A DNA stretch of 38,464 bases from Actinobacteria bacterium 13_1_40CM_66_12 (GTDB taxonomy: Bacteria > Chloroflexota > Dormibacteria > Dormibacterales > Dormibacteraceae), in NCBI GenBank assembly GCA_001917895.1, contig MNEW01000056.1:1-38464 (forward strand), read 5' to 3'. Shown here in pieces: positions 30,962-38,464 of this stretch (position 1 is the stretch's first letter; the number at the start of each line of letters is the position of its first letter). The position numbers and the translations under genes are program-made. The notes under the pieces are model-generated. The model saw nothing but the letters and a program-made list of their open reading frames with translations, had not been told where the DNA came from and searched no databases.

Positions 30962-33040
30962 CTAGAAAGCCGCGAGCTCCCGAAGCGCCTTGGCGATCTT
31001 GTCAGGGTTGGGCATGAACGCTTCCTCCATGGCCGGCGCGTAGGGCATCGCAGGCACGTCGAGGCCGCCGAGCCGCTTCACCGGCGCGTCGAGCCAACGC
31101 CACGCCTCGTCGGCGATGATCGCCGCTACCTCGGACCCGACCGCGACGCTGAAGTTGTCCTCGTACAGCACCAGGCTCTTGCCCGTCTTGCGAGCGGACG
31201 CGATGATGGCCTGCCTGTCCAGCGGGTATACGGTGCGGAGGTCAATGATCTCGACGTTCACTCCCTCGCTCTCGAGGACCTTGGCCGCCTCCAGGGCGTA
31301 AAGCACCATGAGCCCGTAGCAGTAAACCGAGACGTCCGTACCCTCGCGCACCGTGCGCGCGACCTGAAGCGGGATCAAGTACTCGCCCTTGGGCACCGCC
31401 TCCTTGAACATCCGATAGAGCCGCTTGTGCTCGAAGAACAGGACGGGGTCAGGGTCGCGGATGGCCGCAAGCAGCAAGCCTTTCGCCTCGTATGGGCCCG
31501 ATGGGATGACGATTTTCAGGCCGGGAGTGGCGAATCGCGCCTCGATCGACTGCGAGTGATAAAGCGCGCCGTGCGCGTGGCCGCCCATCGGGGCTCGTAC
31601 CACCGCCGGCACCGACCAGTCGCCGTCGCTGCGGTAGCGGAACTTCGCCATCTCGTTGACGATCTGGTTGAAGGCCATGTGGGCGAAGTCCGTGAACTGC
31701 ATCTCGGCCACCGGCCGCTTGCCCGCGAGCGCGAGACCAAGAGCCACGCCCGCGATCGATGATTCGGCAAGAGGCGTGTCGATGACGCGTGCCTCGCCGA
31801 AGCGCTTGCGCAATCCGTCGGTGACAAGGAAAACGCCCCCCTTCTGGCCGACGTCCTCGCCGAGCACCATGACGCGCTCATCGCGCTCCATCTCCTCGGT
31901 GAGACACGAACGCAGGGCCGCGACCATGTTCATCTGTTCGGTCTCGACGCCGGCGGGCGGTTCGATGGCCGTCGGCACATCCAGGCCGTACACGTTGGTC
32001 AGAGCGTTCTCCGCCGGCGCATCCGGCGAGTCCATGCCCTGGCGCGTGGCCTCGGTGACCTCGGCCTTGACCCGCTCCTCGTCGGTTTCAATCTCCTTGG
32101 CGCTGAGCACGCCCTCGTCGAGCAGCTGCTTCTTGAAGCGCTCCAGGCAGTCATTCTTCGCGAGCTGGTCGATCTCCTCCTGGGTGCGATAGCGGCGCTG
32201 GTCGTCCTCCGACGAGTGCGCACCAAGACGGTCGACCAGGCATTCGATGAGCGTGGGGCCGTGGCCGGCCCGCGCCCGCGCGATCGCCTCTTTGGCGATG
32301 AAGTAGCAGGTGACCGGGTCGCGCCCGTCGACGGTTATACCGGGAAATCCGTATCCGGCTGCGCGCTGGGCGACGTGCTCGATCGCGTACTCCTTGTTGA
32401 AGGGGGTGGAGATCGCGAAACCGTTGTTCTCGCAGACGAAGATCTCCGGCAGCTTGTAGATCGCGGCGAAGTTGAACGCTTCGTGCGCGTCGCCTTCGGA
32501 GCCGGCTCCCTCGCCGTAGTTGGTCATCACGACCCTGTCGGAGCCGTCCATCTTCAACGCGTAGGCAACTCCTGCCCCGTGCAGCATCTGCGTCGCCACC
32601 GGCGAGCCGCCCGAGATGATGTTGAGCCGCGTGTCGGAGAAGTGGCCGGGCGTCTGCTTGCCGCCAGACGCGGGATCGGCCGGCTTCGCGAGCACTGCCA
32701 GCATGAGGTCGAGCGGGGTCACGCCCATGCGCATGCAGAGGACGACGTCCCGGTAGTACGGCGAAACCCAGTCGTACTTCGGCTTCAGCGGCCAGCTGAC
32801 GCCGATCTGCGCGGCCTCGTGGCCGGCGACCGAGATGATGAACGGGGCGCGGCCCTGGCGGTTCAAGACCTGGAAGCGGTAGTCGATCTGCCGCCCGAGC
32901 AGCATGTAGTGGAACCACTCTTTCAGAGTCTTCTCGTCGAGGTCCGTGTCGCGCCAAGCGACGGCCGGCTGGAACCGCCAATCGGGCTTGAACTCGGGCT
33001 CTTCCTGTTTCGCCTGTTCTCTGGGCTTGGTGGTTGCCAC
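30962..33040 (-). CDS. 2-oxoacid dehydrogenase E1, alpha-beta fusion
   Basis: This encodes 692 aa from GTG 33040, which directly follows the lpd stop with no gap. The alpha half (about residues 30-340) has YMLLGRQIDYRFQVLNRQGR and the TPP motif GEGAGSEGDAHEAFNFAA...CENN. The beta half (about 365-692) starts MNMVAALRSCLTEEMERDER and has VMVLGEDVGQKGGVF, DTPLAESSIAGVALGLALAG and the C-terminal E1-beta domain. In most bacteria these halves are separate proteins. The fusion is known in some branched-chain oxoacid dehydrogenases. It decarboxylates the oxoacid and acylates lipoyl-E2. Confidence 0.93.
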   Translation of the reverse strand: MATTKPREQAKQEEPEFKPDWRFQPAVAWRDTDLDEKTLKEWFHYMLLGRQIDYRFQVLNRQGRAPFIISVAGHEAAQIGVSWPLKPKYDWVSPYYRDVVLCMRMGVTPLDLMLAVLAKPADPASGGKQTPGHFSDTRLNIISGGSPVATQMLHGAGVAYALKMDGSDRVVMTNYGEGAGSEGDAHEAFNFAAIYKLPEIFVCENNGFAISTPFNKEYAIEHVAQRAAGYGFPGITVDGRDPVTCYFIAKEAIARARAGHGPTLIECLVDRLGAHSSEDDQRRYRTQEEIDQLAKNDCLERFKKQLLDEGVLSAKEIETDEERVKAEVTEATRQGMDSPDAPAENALTNVYGLDVPTAIEPPAGVETEQMNMVAALRSCLTEEMERDERVMVLGEDVGQKGGVFLVTDGLRKRFGEARVIDTPLAESSIAGVALGLALAGKRPVAEMQFTDFAHMAFNQIVNEMAKFRYRSDGDWSVPAVVRAPMGGHAHGALYHSQSIEARFATPGLKIVIPSGPYEAKGLLLAAIRDPDPVLFFEHKRLYRMFKEAVPKGEYLIPLQVARTVREGTDVSVYCYGLMVLYALEAAKVLESEGVNVEIIDLRTVYPLDRQAIIASARKTGKSLVLYEDNFSVAVGSEVAAIIADEAWRWLDAPVKRLGGLDVPAMPYAPAMEEAFMPNPDKIAKALRELAAF

Positions 33041-34417
33041 CTAGATGTGGATCGCGTGACCGTCGACGGCCATCGCAGCCTCCATGACCGCCTCGCTGAG
33101 CGTCGGGTGCGGGTGGATGTTTCGCCCAAGCTCCCAGGCGTCGCCCTGGAACAGCTGCGTCAGCGCGGGCTCGGCGATCAGCTCGGTGGCGTTGGGGCCG
33201 ACGACGTGGGCGCCGAGCAGCCGGCCGGTCTTGGCGTCGGCGACCATCTTGGCGAAGCCGCCAGTCTCGCCGTGGATGATCGCGCGGCCGAGCGCGGTGA
33301 AGGGAAACTTGCCGACCTTGACCTCATGGCCCGCGTCGCGCGCCTGCTTCTCGGTCAAGCCGACCGACGCTATCTGTGGATGGGAGTAGGTGCAGCGCGT
33401 GACGAGCTCCTGCTCCATCGGCGCCAACCGCTGGCCGGCGATGTCCTCGGCCGCGACGATGCCCTCATGCGACGCCGCGTGCGCGAGCAAGTAGCCGCCG
33501 ATCACGTCCCCGATGGCGTGGATTCCTTCCGCCGACGTCCGCATCCATTCGTCGACCTTGATGAAACCGTTCGGGTGCAGCGTGACGCCGACCTGCTCGA
33601 GGCCGATGTCCTTCGAGCGCGGTGCGCGTCCGACCGCGACCAGCAGCTGTCGCGCCCACACCTCGCCTTGCTCGGTGTCTACGCTCACCCCATCGCGAGC
33701 TTTTTTGGCGCCTTTCACGCGCACGCCGACCCGGCAGTCGATGCCGGCCTTTTTGAATGCGCCCAGCATCTCCTTGGACACGTCCTCGTCCTCGAGTGGT
33801 ACCAACCGATCGAGGCCTTCCAGCAGTGTGACCTTGACGCCGAGCTGGTTGTAGAGGGTCGCGAACTCGACGCCGACCGCCCCAGCGCCGATGATCACGA
33901 TCGACTCGGGCACCTTGTTGGCGAGCGTCGCGTTGTCAGAGGAGACGATGTATTCGCCGTCGAACTCGATCCCGGGTAGGCCCTTGACAACCGATCCGGT
34001 GGCGACGATGAGCTGGGGCGCCTTGACCTGGGTCGCCCCGACCGAGACCGTGTTGCGGTCCTTAATCCGGCCGTTGCCGGCGACCACTTCGATCTTGTTC
34101 TTCTTCATCAGGAACTGGACGCCCTTGTAAAGCTGGTTGACGACGGCGTCGCGGCGGGTGGCGATTCGCGGATAGTCGTACGTCACCTTGTCGGCGCCGA
34201 TCCCGAACTCGGCGCCGCGTGCCGACACCCGGTGGTACAGCTCCGACGACTCCAGCAGTGCCTTGGTGGGGATGCAGCCGATGTGGAGGCAGGTGCCGCC
34301 GAGCTTGTCCTGCTCCACCAACGCGACCTTCAAACCAAGCTGGGAAGCCCGGATCGCGGCGGGGTAGCCGCCCATCCCGCCGCCGAGGATCACAACGTCG
34401 AAGTCAGCGCCTGCCAT
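33041..34417 (-). CDS. lpdA: Dihydrolipoyl dehydrogenase (E3)
   Basis: This encodes 458 aa from ATG 34417 (TTG 34420 is one codon upstream). DVVILGGGMGGYPAAIRA binds FAD, GGTCLHIGCIPTK carries the redox-active Cys43 and Cys48, and VIIGAGAVGVEFATLYNQLG binds NAD. The C-terminal active site is IHPHPTLSEAVMEA with the catalytic His-Glu pair. It reoxidises dihydrolipoyl-E2. No clear Shine-Dalgarno is present. A TACACT hexamer lies 7 nt upstream and could start a leaderless transcript even though the gene follows the GT-C gene by 24 nt. Confidence 0.95.
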   Translation of the reverse strand: MAGADFDVVILGGGMGGYPAAIRASQLGLKVALVEQDKLGGTCLHIGCIPTKALLESSELYHRVSARGAEFGIGADKVTYDYPRIATRRDAVVNQLYKGVQFLMKKNKIEVVAGNGRIKDRNTVSVGATQVKAPQLIVATGSVVKGLPGIEFDGEYIVSSDNATLANKVPESIVIIGAGAVGVEFATLYNQLGVKVTLLEGLDRLVPLEDEDVSKEMLGAFKKAGIDCRVGVRVKGAKKARDGVSVDTEQGEVWARQLLVAVGRAPRSKDIGLEQVGVTLHPNGFIKVDEWMRTSAEGIHAIGDVIGGYLLAHAASHEGIVAAEDIAGQRLAPMEQELVTRCTYSHPQIASVGLTEKQARDAGHEVKVGKFPFTALGRAIIHGETGGFAKMVADAKTGRLLGAHVVGPNATELIAEPALTQLFQGDAWELGRNIHPHPTLSEAVMEAAMAVDGHAIHI

Positions 34418-34424
34418 CAATTCA

Positions 34425-34430
34425 AGTGTA
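34425..34430 (-). promoter_or_regulatory. Candidate leaderless -10 (TACACT on minus strand) before lpdA
   Basis: On the minus strand TACACT is followed by 7 nt and then ATG 34417. It falls in the only non-coding gap (34418-34441) of the long minus-strand train, and would allow the dehydrogenase genes to be expressed apart from the citrate synthases. Confidence 0.35.
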
Positions 34431-34441
34431 GAAGTCGCCGC

Positions 34442-35767
34442 TCAAAGACTCTCCGCCGGTCGGACACAACCCGGCTTGACGAGGTTGGTGCCCGCGCGAT
34501 CGAAGTCGGCATTGCGAATCGCGGGCATGCCGGCCTCCGGGTCGCCGTATCGATCGACAGCGCGGTAGTAGACCGCGGGGCTCGAGATCTGAGGCAGGAC
34601 CAGTGAGTCGACGGCACCGTTCGGGTTGAGGCACGGATCTCGGCGCTCCGCTGCAAGCGCTTGCAGGTCTGCCGCCTCGCGCGCCATCTGTGCCGTCTTG
34701 GCCAGCGCCCATGAGTAGAGGAGCACGCTGCTGCTGAAGCAGGCCAGGAAGACGCAGGCGATCAGCGCCGGTCGCCAGGTGCCGCGCCAGGGCAGGCGTC
34801 GGGCGGCGTCCGCGAGCAGAAGCAGCCAGAAGATCGCGCCCTCGTACACGTATCGCCCAGCGCCCGATTGCTGGTAGCCGATCTGCGCGCGGCTGATGCC
34901 GATGACGGCGTAGAAGGCAACCAGGGCGATGGCGATCCCGATCGCGAAACCATCCGGCTGGTGGCGGCGCCAGGTGAACGCGATGGCGACGACGGCGAGC
35001 ACGAGGACTGCGGGCCCATAGACGCCCTGCCCGATCAAGCCGCCAACGCTCGCCGACAGTCCCCAGACGACGTAAAGGGGCAGCGCCTGGAGGTTTCCGG
35101 TCAGGGATCCCGTCGCTCCCGAACGACCGTACGCGAGATACCAGGCGACGAGCACGATCGCGACGGGGGCCAGCCAGGCGAGCTCCCGGCGCCGGCCCGG
35201 GGTCAGTCCGAGCCAGACCGCGGCGGCGATCAAGAAGAAGAGCCCGATGCCTGAGAACAGAAGCGAGCCGAAGAGGAGGAGTGCCGCCAACCACATCCGC
35301 GGCGTCGTCGCCCCCATTACCAGGAGCGCGCCGAGCCCGAACGCCACCGAGCCCACGAACCCGATCTGAAACGCCCAGAGGAGGTTCTCCCACCCCGCAC
35401 CGAGCACAAGCAGGAGCAATGCCGCCGCGATCGCGATGACGTCGCCGGCGCGGCGCCGGACCAGCTCGAAGAGCAGCACGACGCTGGTTGCGTGCAGGAC
35501 CAGCAAGACAGCCATGTAGGGGAGATAGCTGCGCATCCCAACGGTAGCCAGCAGTACGGCATAGATTTCTCGGAGCGCCATCGCCGGGTGCTCGTTGTGC
35601 GGTTGGAGGTAGACGGTCCAGCCCGCGTCCGACGGCAGGATGAAAGTCCATTCGTCGAAGTAGAAGTTGAATGTGCGCGACAGCCAGAGGATCGCAGCGC
35701 AAACGGCGACGGCCGCGGCTATGACGAAGAGACGAGCGCGTGGGACGCGAACGTCCGCAGCTCTCAC
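34442..35767 (-). CDS. GT-C-like multispanning membrane glycosyltransferase
   Basis: This encodes 441 aa from GTG 35767, overlapping the GT87 stop as GTGA. The first helix (LFVIAAAVAVCAAILWLS) is followed by FYFDEWTF (Asp38-Glu39), the acidic loop expected for lipid-linked-sugar GT-C enzymes. About ten helices follow and a soluble end with DPCLNPNGAVDSLVLPQ and several Cys residues. It resembles GT39/arabinofuranosyltransferase-like proteins in style, but no subfamily can be named. Substrate and acceptor are unknown. Confidence 0.75.
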   Translation of the reverse strand: MRAADVRVPRARLFVIAAAVAVCAAILWLSRTFNFYFDEWTFILPSDAGWTVYLQPHNEHPAMALREIYAVLLATVGMRSYLPYMAVLLVLHATSVVLLFELVRRRAGDVIAIAAALLLLVLGAGWENLLWAFQIGFVGSVAFGLGALLVMGATTPRMWLAALLLFGSLLFSGIGLFFLIAAAVWLGLTPGRRRELAWLAPVAIVLVAWYLAYGRSGATGSLTGNLQALPLYVVWGLSASVGGLIGQGVYGPAVLVLAVVAIAFTWRRHQPDGFAIGIAIALVAFYAVIGISRAQIGYQQSGAGRYVYEGAIFWLLLLADAARRLPWRGTWRPALIACVFLACFSSSVLLYSWALAKTAQMAREAADLQALAAERRDPCLNPNGAVDSLVLPQISSPAVYYRAVDRYGDPEAGMPAIRNADFDRAGTNLVKPGCVRPAESL

Positions 35768-36906
35768 GTTGCGGCCAGACGCGGCGTTCGGTCAGGCGCA
35801 GGGCGGCGCGGGATGGCGAGCATCGCGAACCAGACGGCAAGCGACACCAGCACGGGCAGGGGTCCAAGCGGCCACGCGAGCTCGGCCGTCACGGCCACGA
35901 CGACGAGCCAGGCCTGCTGCCAGCGCGGCGGCTCGTCCCGGCCGAACAGCCATGCGGCTCCAAGGAGGATCGCGAAATCCTGCAAGTGCCAGTAGGTGGC
36001 CGAGACCGCGGAGGTGAGCAAGCCCAACGCAATGAGCCGCGCCAGGCTTGCCTGACGGTTTGCATAGGCGCCCACCAGCCCGACCGCGATCACCAGTCCT
36101 TCGATCGCGTAGCTCACCGGTCCGGGCCCGACCACGTATGCCCAGGTGAAGAAGCGGTTGTTGACCACGGTTTGCGCCTCGGCCAGCAGGCTTCGGTAGT
36201 CGCTTACGCCTTGCGTTCCCACCACGAGCAGCGATGCGATGGCAAGGAGCCCGGTGGTGGCCGCCCAGCCCGCGGTTATTCGCCAGCGCCCCGAAGTCAA
36301 CAGGACGAAGGGCACCGCGATGGTGAGCTGCGGCTTGAGCACTGATAGTCCGAGGACCGCGCCCGCGAGGTACGGCTTGTCCGACTCAGCCAGGCACCAG
36401 CAGCCGATCACGACGAGAAGCACCAGCATCGCCGGCTGTCCGAGGCTGAGGCTGTAGAGCACGGGATACCAACCGATCGCACCCAGCAGCCACAGGTAGC
36501 GCAAGCGACCTGTTCCCGGCGCGCCGAGCCACCAGGCGGCGACCAGCGCCACGACGGACAGCGCCAGCCAGACATAGAACGCCAAAGTCGGTCCGACCAG
36601 CGTCAGTGGCGCGACCAGCCACGCCAGCGGCGGCGGCGAAAGAAACCGCTCGCCATCGCCGAATCGCACGCCCGGGCGAAGCTGCGAGAAGAGTTGGTGC
36701 TGGAGGTCGAGAGAGTACACGTGGCTCCAGCCGTGCTCGAGTCCGATGCGGGCCCCGATGTAAACGAGGGTCAGGTCGTTGTCGAGAGCGTCCTGGCGAA
36801 TCGGCGCGAAAACCCACCACGCCGTGATCGCGCCGGCGACGAGCAGGAACCAGGCGAACGCGGCGATGCCGAGGTTGCGGAGAACCCTGCTGTCGATCCG
36901 CCGCAG
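35764..36906 (-). CDS. GT87 (DUF2029)-like mannosyltransferase, probable CTG start
   Basis: This encodes 380 aa if translation starts at CTG 36906. The canonical GTG at 36720 would remove the first helix and the acidic loop, where ALDNDLTLVYIGARIGLEHG lies. Family features downstream are FLSPPPLAWLVAPLTL, SLSLGQPAMLVLLVVIGCW and LAGAVLGLSVLKPQL, typical of DUF2029 polyprenyl-phosphomannose-using mannosyltransferases. The only codons between the citrate synthase stop and the first helix are CCC, CCC, ATA, CTG and sense codons without ATG, GTG or TTG. The gene overlaps the next GT-C gene as GTGA. Confidence 0.75.
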   Translation of the reverse strand: MRRIDSRVLRNLGIAAFAWFLLVAGAITAWWVFAPIRQDALDNDLTLVYIGARIGLEHGWSHVYSLDLQHQLFSQLRPGVRFGDGERFLSPPPLAWLVAPLTLVGPTLAFYVWLALSVVALVAAWWLGAPGTGRLRYLWLLGAIGWYPVLYSLSLGQPAMLVLLVVIGCWCLAESDKPYLAGAVLGLSVLKPQLTIAVPFVLLTSGRWRITAGWAATTGLLAIASLLVVGTQGVSDYRSLLAEAQTVVNNRFFTWAYVVGPGPVSYAIEGLVIAVGLVGAYANRQASLARLIALGLLTSAVSATYWHLQDFAILLGAAWLFGRDEPPRWQQAWLVVVAVTAELAWPLGPLPVLVSLAVWFAMLAIPRRPAPDRTPRLAAT

Positions 36907-36915
36907 TATGGGGGG

Positions 36916-38034
36916 TTATCCCCGCTCGGCGAGCGGCACCGGTTTGTGGGGTTCGGGTCCTATGTACTCCGACTGAGGGCGGATGAGCCGATTGTTGGCG
37001 ACCTGCTCGAGGACATGCGCTGTCCAGCCCGCCGCCCGCGATGATGCGAACGTGGGCGTGAAATATTCCTTCGGCAGGCCGATCGCCTGCAGCACGCCAG
37101 CCGAGTAGAACTCGACGTTGGTCGATTGCGGGCGCTCGGGATGCTCTTCGTGCAGGATCCGGAGCGCGACCTCCTCGACCTTAGATGCCAACGCGAAGAA
37201 ATCCGGGTTCATCCGCTCGCACATGGCCTTGAGGATCTTGGCTCGCGGGTCGTAAACGCGGTAGACCCGATGTCCGAAGCCCATGAACCGCACCTTCCGC
37301 TGGCGAGCTGCGCGCATCCAGGGCTCGGCGTTCTCAGGGGTTCCGATCAGCTCCAGCTGTTCCATGACCTGCGAGGGAGCGCCTCCGTGCGCTGGACCTT
37401 TGAGCGCGCCGATGGCGCCGACGAGGCAAGAAGCGAGATCCGAATCAGTTGAGGCGATGACTCGCGCGGTGAAGGTCGAGGCATTCATGCCGTGGTCGGC
37501 AAGCAGCACGAGGTACGTGTTGAGCGCCCGTACCAGCTCTGGTGACGACTCCTTGCCGTTGAGCATGTAGAGGTAATTGGCGGCATGCCCGAGGTCGGCT
37601 CGCGGCTTTACAGGTTCCAGACCGAGGCTGCGGCGCTGGAACGCGGCAAGGATGGTCGGGAACGAGGCCGTGGCATGAATCGCGAGCGGAATCGTGGGTT
37701 TCTCGAGCCTGTGCTCCACGCCCTGGACCGATACAACGCTCCGAAGCACGTCCATCGGGTCGGTGTCTTTGGGCAGGGCGTTCAGTGTCGCCGTCGCTGC
37801 GGGAGTCAATCTGCGCGAGCTCGCCAGCTCGAGCGTCAAGGCGTCGAGCTCCGCTCGCGTCGGCAGCTTGCCGTACCAGAGGAGATGCGCCACCTCTTCG
37901 AACGACATCTCCTCGGCCAGGTCAGCGATCACGTAGCCCCGATAGACAAGCCGGCCGTTGGCGCCGTCCACCAGGGAGATCGCGGTCTGGGCGGCGACGA
38001 TGCCCTCGAGGCCGGGGACGTACTCGTTTGTCAT
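36916..38034 (-). CDS. Citrate synthase, first of a tandem pair
   Basis: This encodes 372 aa. It begins YVPGLEGIVAAQTAISLVDG, as citrate/methylcitrate synthases do. Active-site regions are ADHGMNASTFTARVIAS, GALKGPAHGG and FMGFGHRVYRVYDPRA. The acid in the final motif, usually NVDFYS, reads NVEFYS here, a conservative swap also seen in some actinobacterial-type homologues. It condenses acetyl-CoA (or propionyl-CoA) with oxaloacetate. Its ATG overlaps the stop of an upstream paralogue. The frame remains open upstream through that overlap, but the extension carries no citrate-synthase motifs. Confidence 0.92.
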   Translation of the reverse strand: MTNEYVPGLEGIVAAQTAISLVDGANGRLVYRGYVIADLAEEMSFEEVAHLLWYGKLPTRAELDALTLELASSRRLTPAATATLNALPKDTDPMDVLRSVVSVQGVEHRLEKPTIPLAIHATASFPTILAAFQRRSLGLEPVKPRADLGHAANYLYMLNGKESSPELVRALNTYLVLLADHGMNASTFTARVIASTDSDLASCLVGAIGALKGPAHGGAPSQVMEQLELIGTPENAEPWMRAARQRKVRFMGFGHRVYRVYDPRAKILKAMCERMNPDFFALASKVEEVALRILHEEHPERPQSTNVEFYSAGVLQAIGLPKEYFTPTFASSRAAGWTAHVLEQVANNRLIRPQSEYIGPEPHKPVPLAERG

Positions 38035-38464
38035 CGCGATCCGATGGGCAGCGGCTTGCTGCCGGGCTGCGGCCCGGTCCACACCGAGGCCGGCCGGATG
38101 ATGCGGAGGTCGGCCATCGACTCCAGCACATGGGCCGTCCAGCCCGCGATTCGGGACGTGGCGAAAATGCAGGTGAAGAGCTCCTTCGGGATGCCCACGC
38201 CAGTGAGCACGACTGATGCCCAGAAGTCGACGTTGGTCGCGTTTGGGCGCTCTGGGTGGGCCTCGTGGAGGATCTGCAGGGCCACCTCTTCGGTGTGCGC
38301 GGCGGTCTTGTAGAGCTCCGGTGCTGCGGTCTTGGCCATCTCGCGGAGGAGTTTCGCGCGCGGGTCGTAGGTCCTGTATACGCGATGGCCGAAGCCCGGG
38401 AAGCGGGCGTGCTGGGCGTGCGCGTCGCGCAGCCATTTGTCGGCGTTGGCGGCCGAACCGATCT
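38031..38464 (-). CDS. Second citrate synthase paralogue, C-terminal part (cut by window edge)
   Basis: The last 143 codons of a citrate synthase are present. They include FPGFGHRVYRTYDPRAKLLR, then NVDFWASVVLTGVGIP (catalytic Asp retained, usual Tyr replaced by Trp) and the C-terminal RIAGWTAHVLESM. The stop overlaps the next citrate synthase start as ATGA. The two proteins are clearly related but differ at many positions, so this is an old duplication. The N-terminal part lies outside the window. Confidence 0.92.
   Translation of the reverse strand, partial: IGSAANADKWLRDAHAQHARFPGFGHRVYRTYDPRAKLLREMAKTAAPELYKTAAHTEEVALQILHEAHPERPNATNVDFWASVVLTGVGIPKELFTCIFATSRIAGWTAHVLESMADLRIIRPASVWTGPQPGSKPLPIGSR

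Noticed and set aside
32216..33979. 587-codon open frame antisense to the E1 and E3 genes
   Set aside because: The opposite strand has strong, complete motifs for E1 and dihydrolipoyl dehydrogenase. The antisense translation is low-complexity and has none.
38035..38436. N-terminal extension of the first citrate synthase to about 506 residues
   Set aside because: The extension overlaps the second citrate synthase in another frame. The family N-terminus begins at ATG 38034 and the ATGA overlap is typical of an operon.
1..38464. tRNA, rRNA, CRISPR arrays, riboswitches, transposases, phage genes
   Set aside because: I looked for tRNA T-loop-like GGTTCGA motifs, regular short repeats, known transposase or integrase motifs and phage structural genes, and saw none I could support. 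A scan with tRNAscan-SE and Infernal would settle the RNA part.

Overview
This window is high-GC, densely packed bacterial chromosome with no rRNA, tRNA, CRISPR array, transposase, prophage or replication origin that I can see. It carries a Ski2/HelY-type helicase, a Tat-exported solute-binding lipoprotein, a fused two-domain E1 of a 2-oxoacid dehydrogenase, tandem citrate synthases, GT-C type membrane glycosyltransferases and several start codons that look leaderless. Together these suggest a Terrabacteria-type soil lineage (Chloroflexota, Candidatus Dormibacterota or Actinomycetota). That is an inference from gene style, not a phylogenetic placement.

Layout. 1-2.1 kb: the end of a MntP-like manganese exporter, a frameshifted HspR/MerR-like regulator, a small zinc-ribbon protein and a DUF2342-type metalloprotease that seems to have a shifted N-terminus. 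2.1-7.1 kb: a deoxyribosyltransferase-like protein diverging from a classical SDR, then an atypical extended SDR, and a HelY-like helicase coupled to a DUF503 protein. 7.1-15.3 kb: a strong sigma70-type promoter drives a complete peptide/opine-type ABC importer (SBP, two permeases, two ATPases), followed in the same direction by pyrE, pyrC and a lipoprotein. Both ATPases lack part of the C-terminal oligopeptide-transporter domain and are separated by a 196-nt hairpin-rich insert. 15.4-17.2 kb: a metallo-beta-lactamase-fold protein, a possible 32-aa membrane microprotein, and a ParA ATPase with an unrecognised 97-aa partner. 17.2-23.2 kb: two membrane proteins (one CvpA-like), then a tight run of acyl-CoA dehydrogenase, MFS transporter, ureohydrolase and FAD amine oxidase that looks like a catabolic operon. 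23.2-26.1 kb: short single genes (NAD(P)-binding NDUFA9-like protein, RNA 2',3'-cyclic phosphodiesterase, GlcG/HbpS-like protein, SDR).

26.1-29.7 kb: a GT2 plus GT-C glycosyltransferase pair flanked by two direct copies of a roughly 170-180 nt intergenic element. The element has three conserved blocks and at least three hairpins. One hairpin keeps its pairing while its sequence changes. This is the least explained structure in the window. 29.7-38.5 kb: one long minus-strand gene train with two overlapping citrate synthases, a GT87-like and a GT-C-like membrane glycosyltransferase, and the E3, E1 (alpha-beta fusion) and E2 subunits of a 2-oxoacid dehydrogenase. It joins acyl-CoA production to citrate synthesis with envelope-glycan enzymes in between.

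All similarity calls come from motif recognition by eye. No database or folding program was run.
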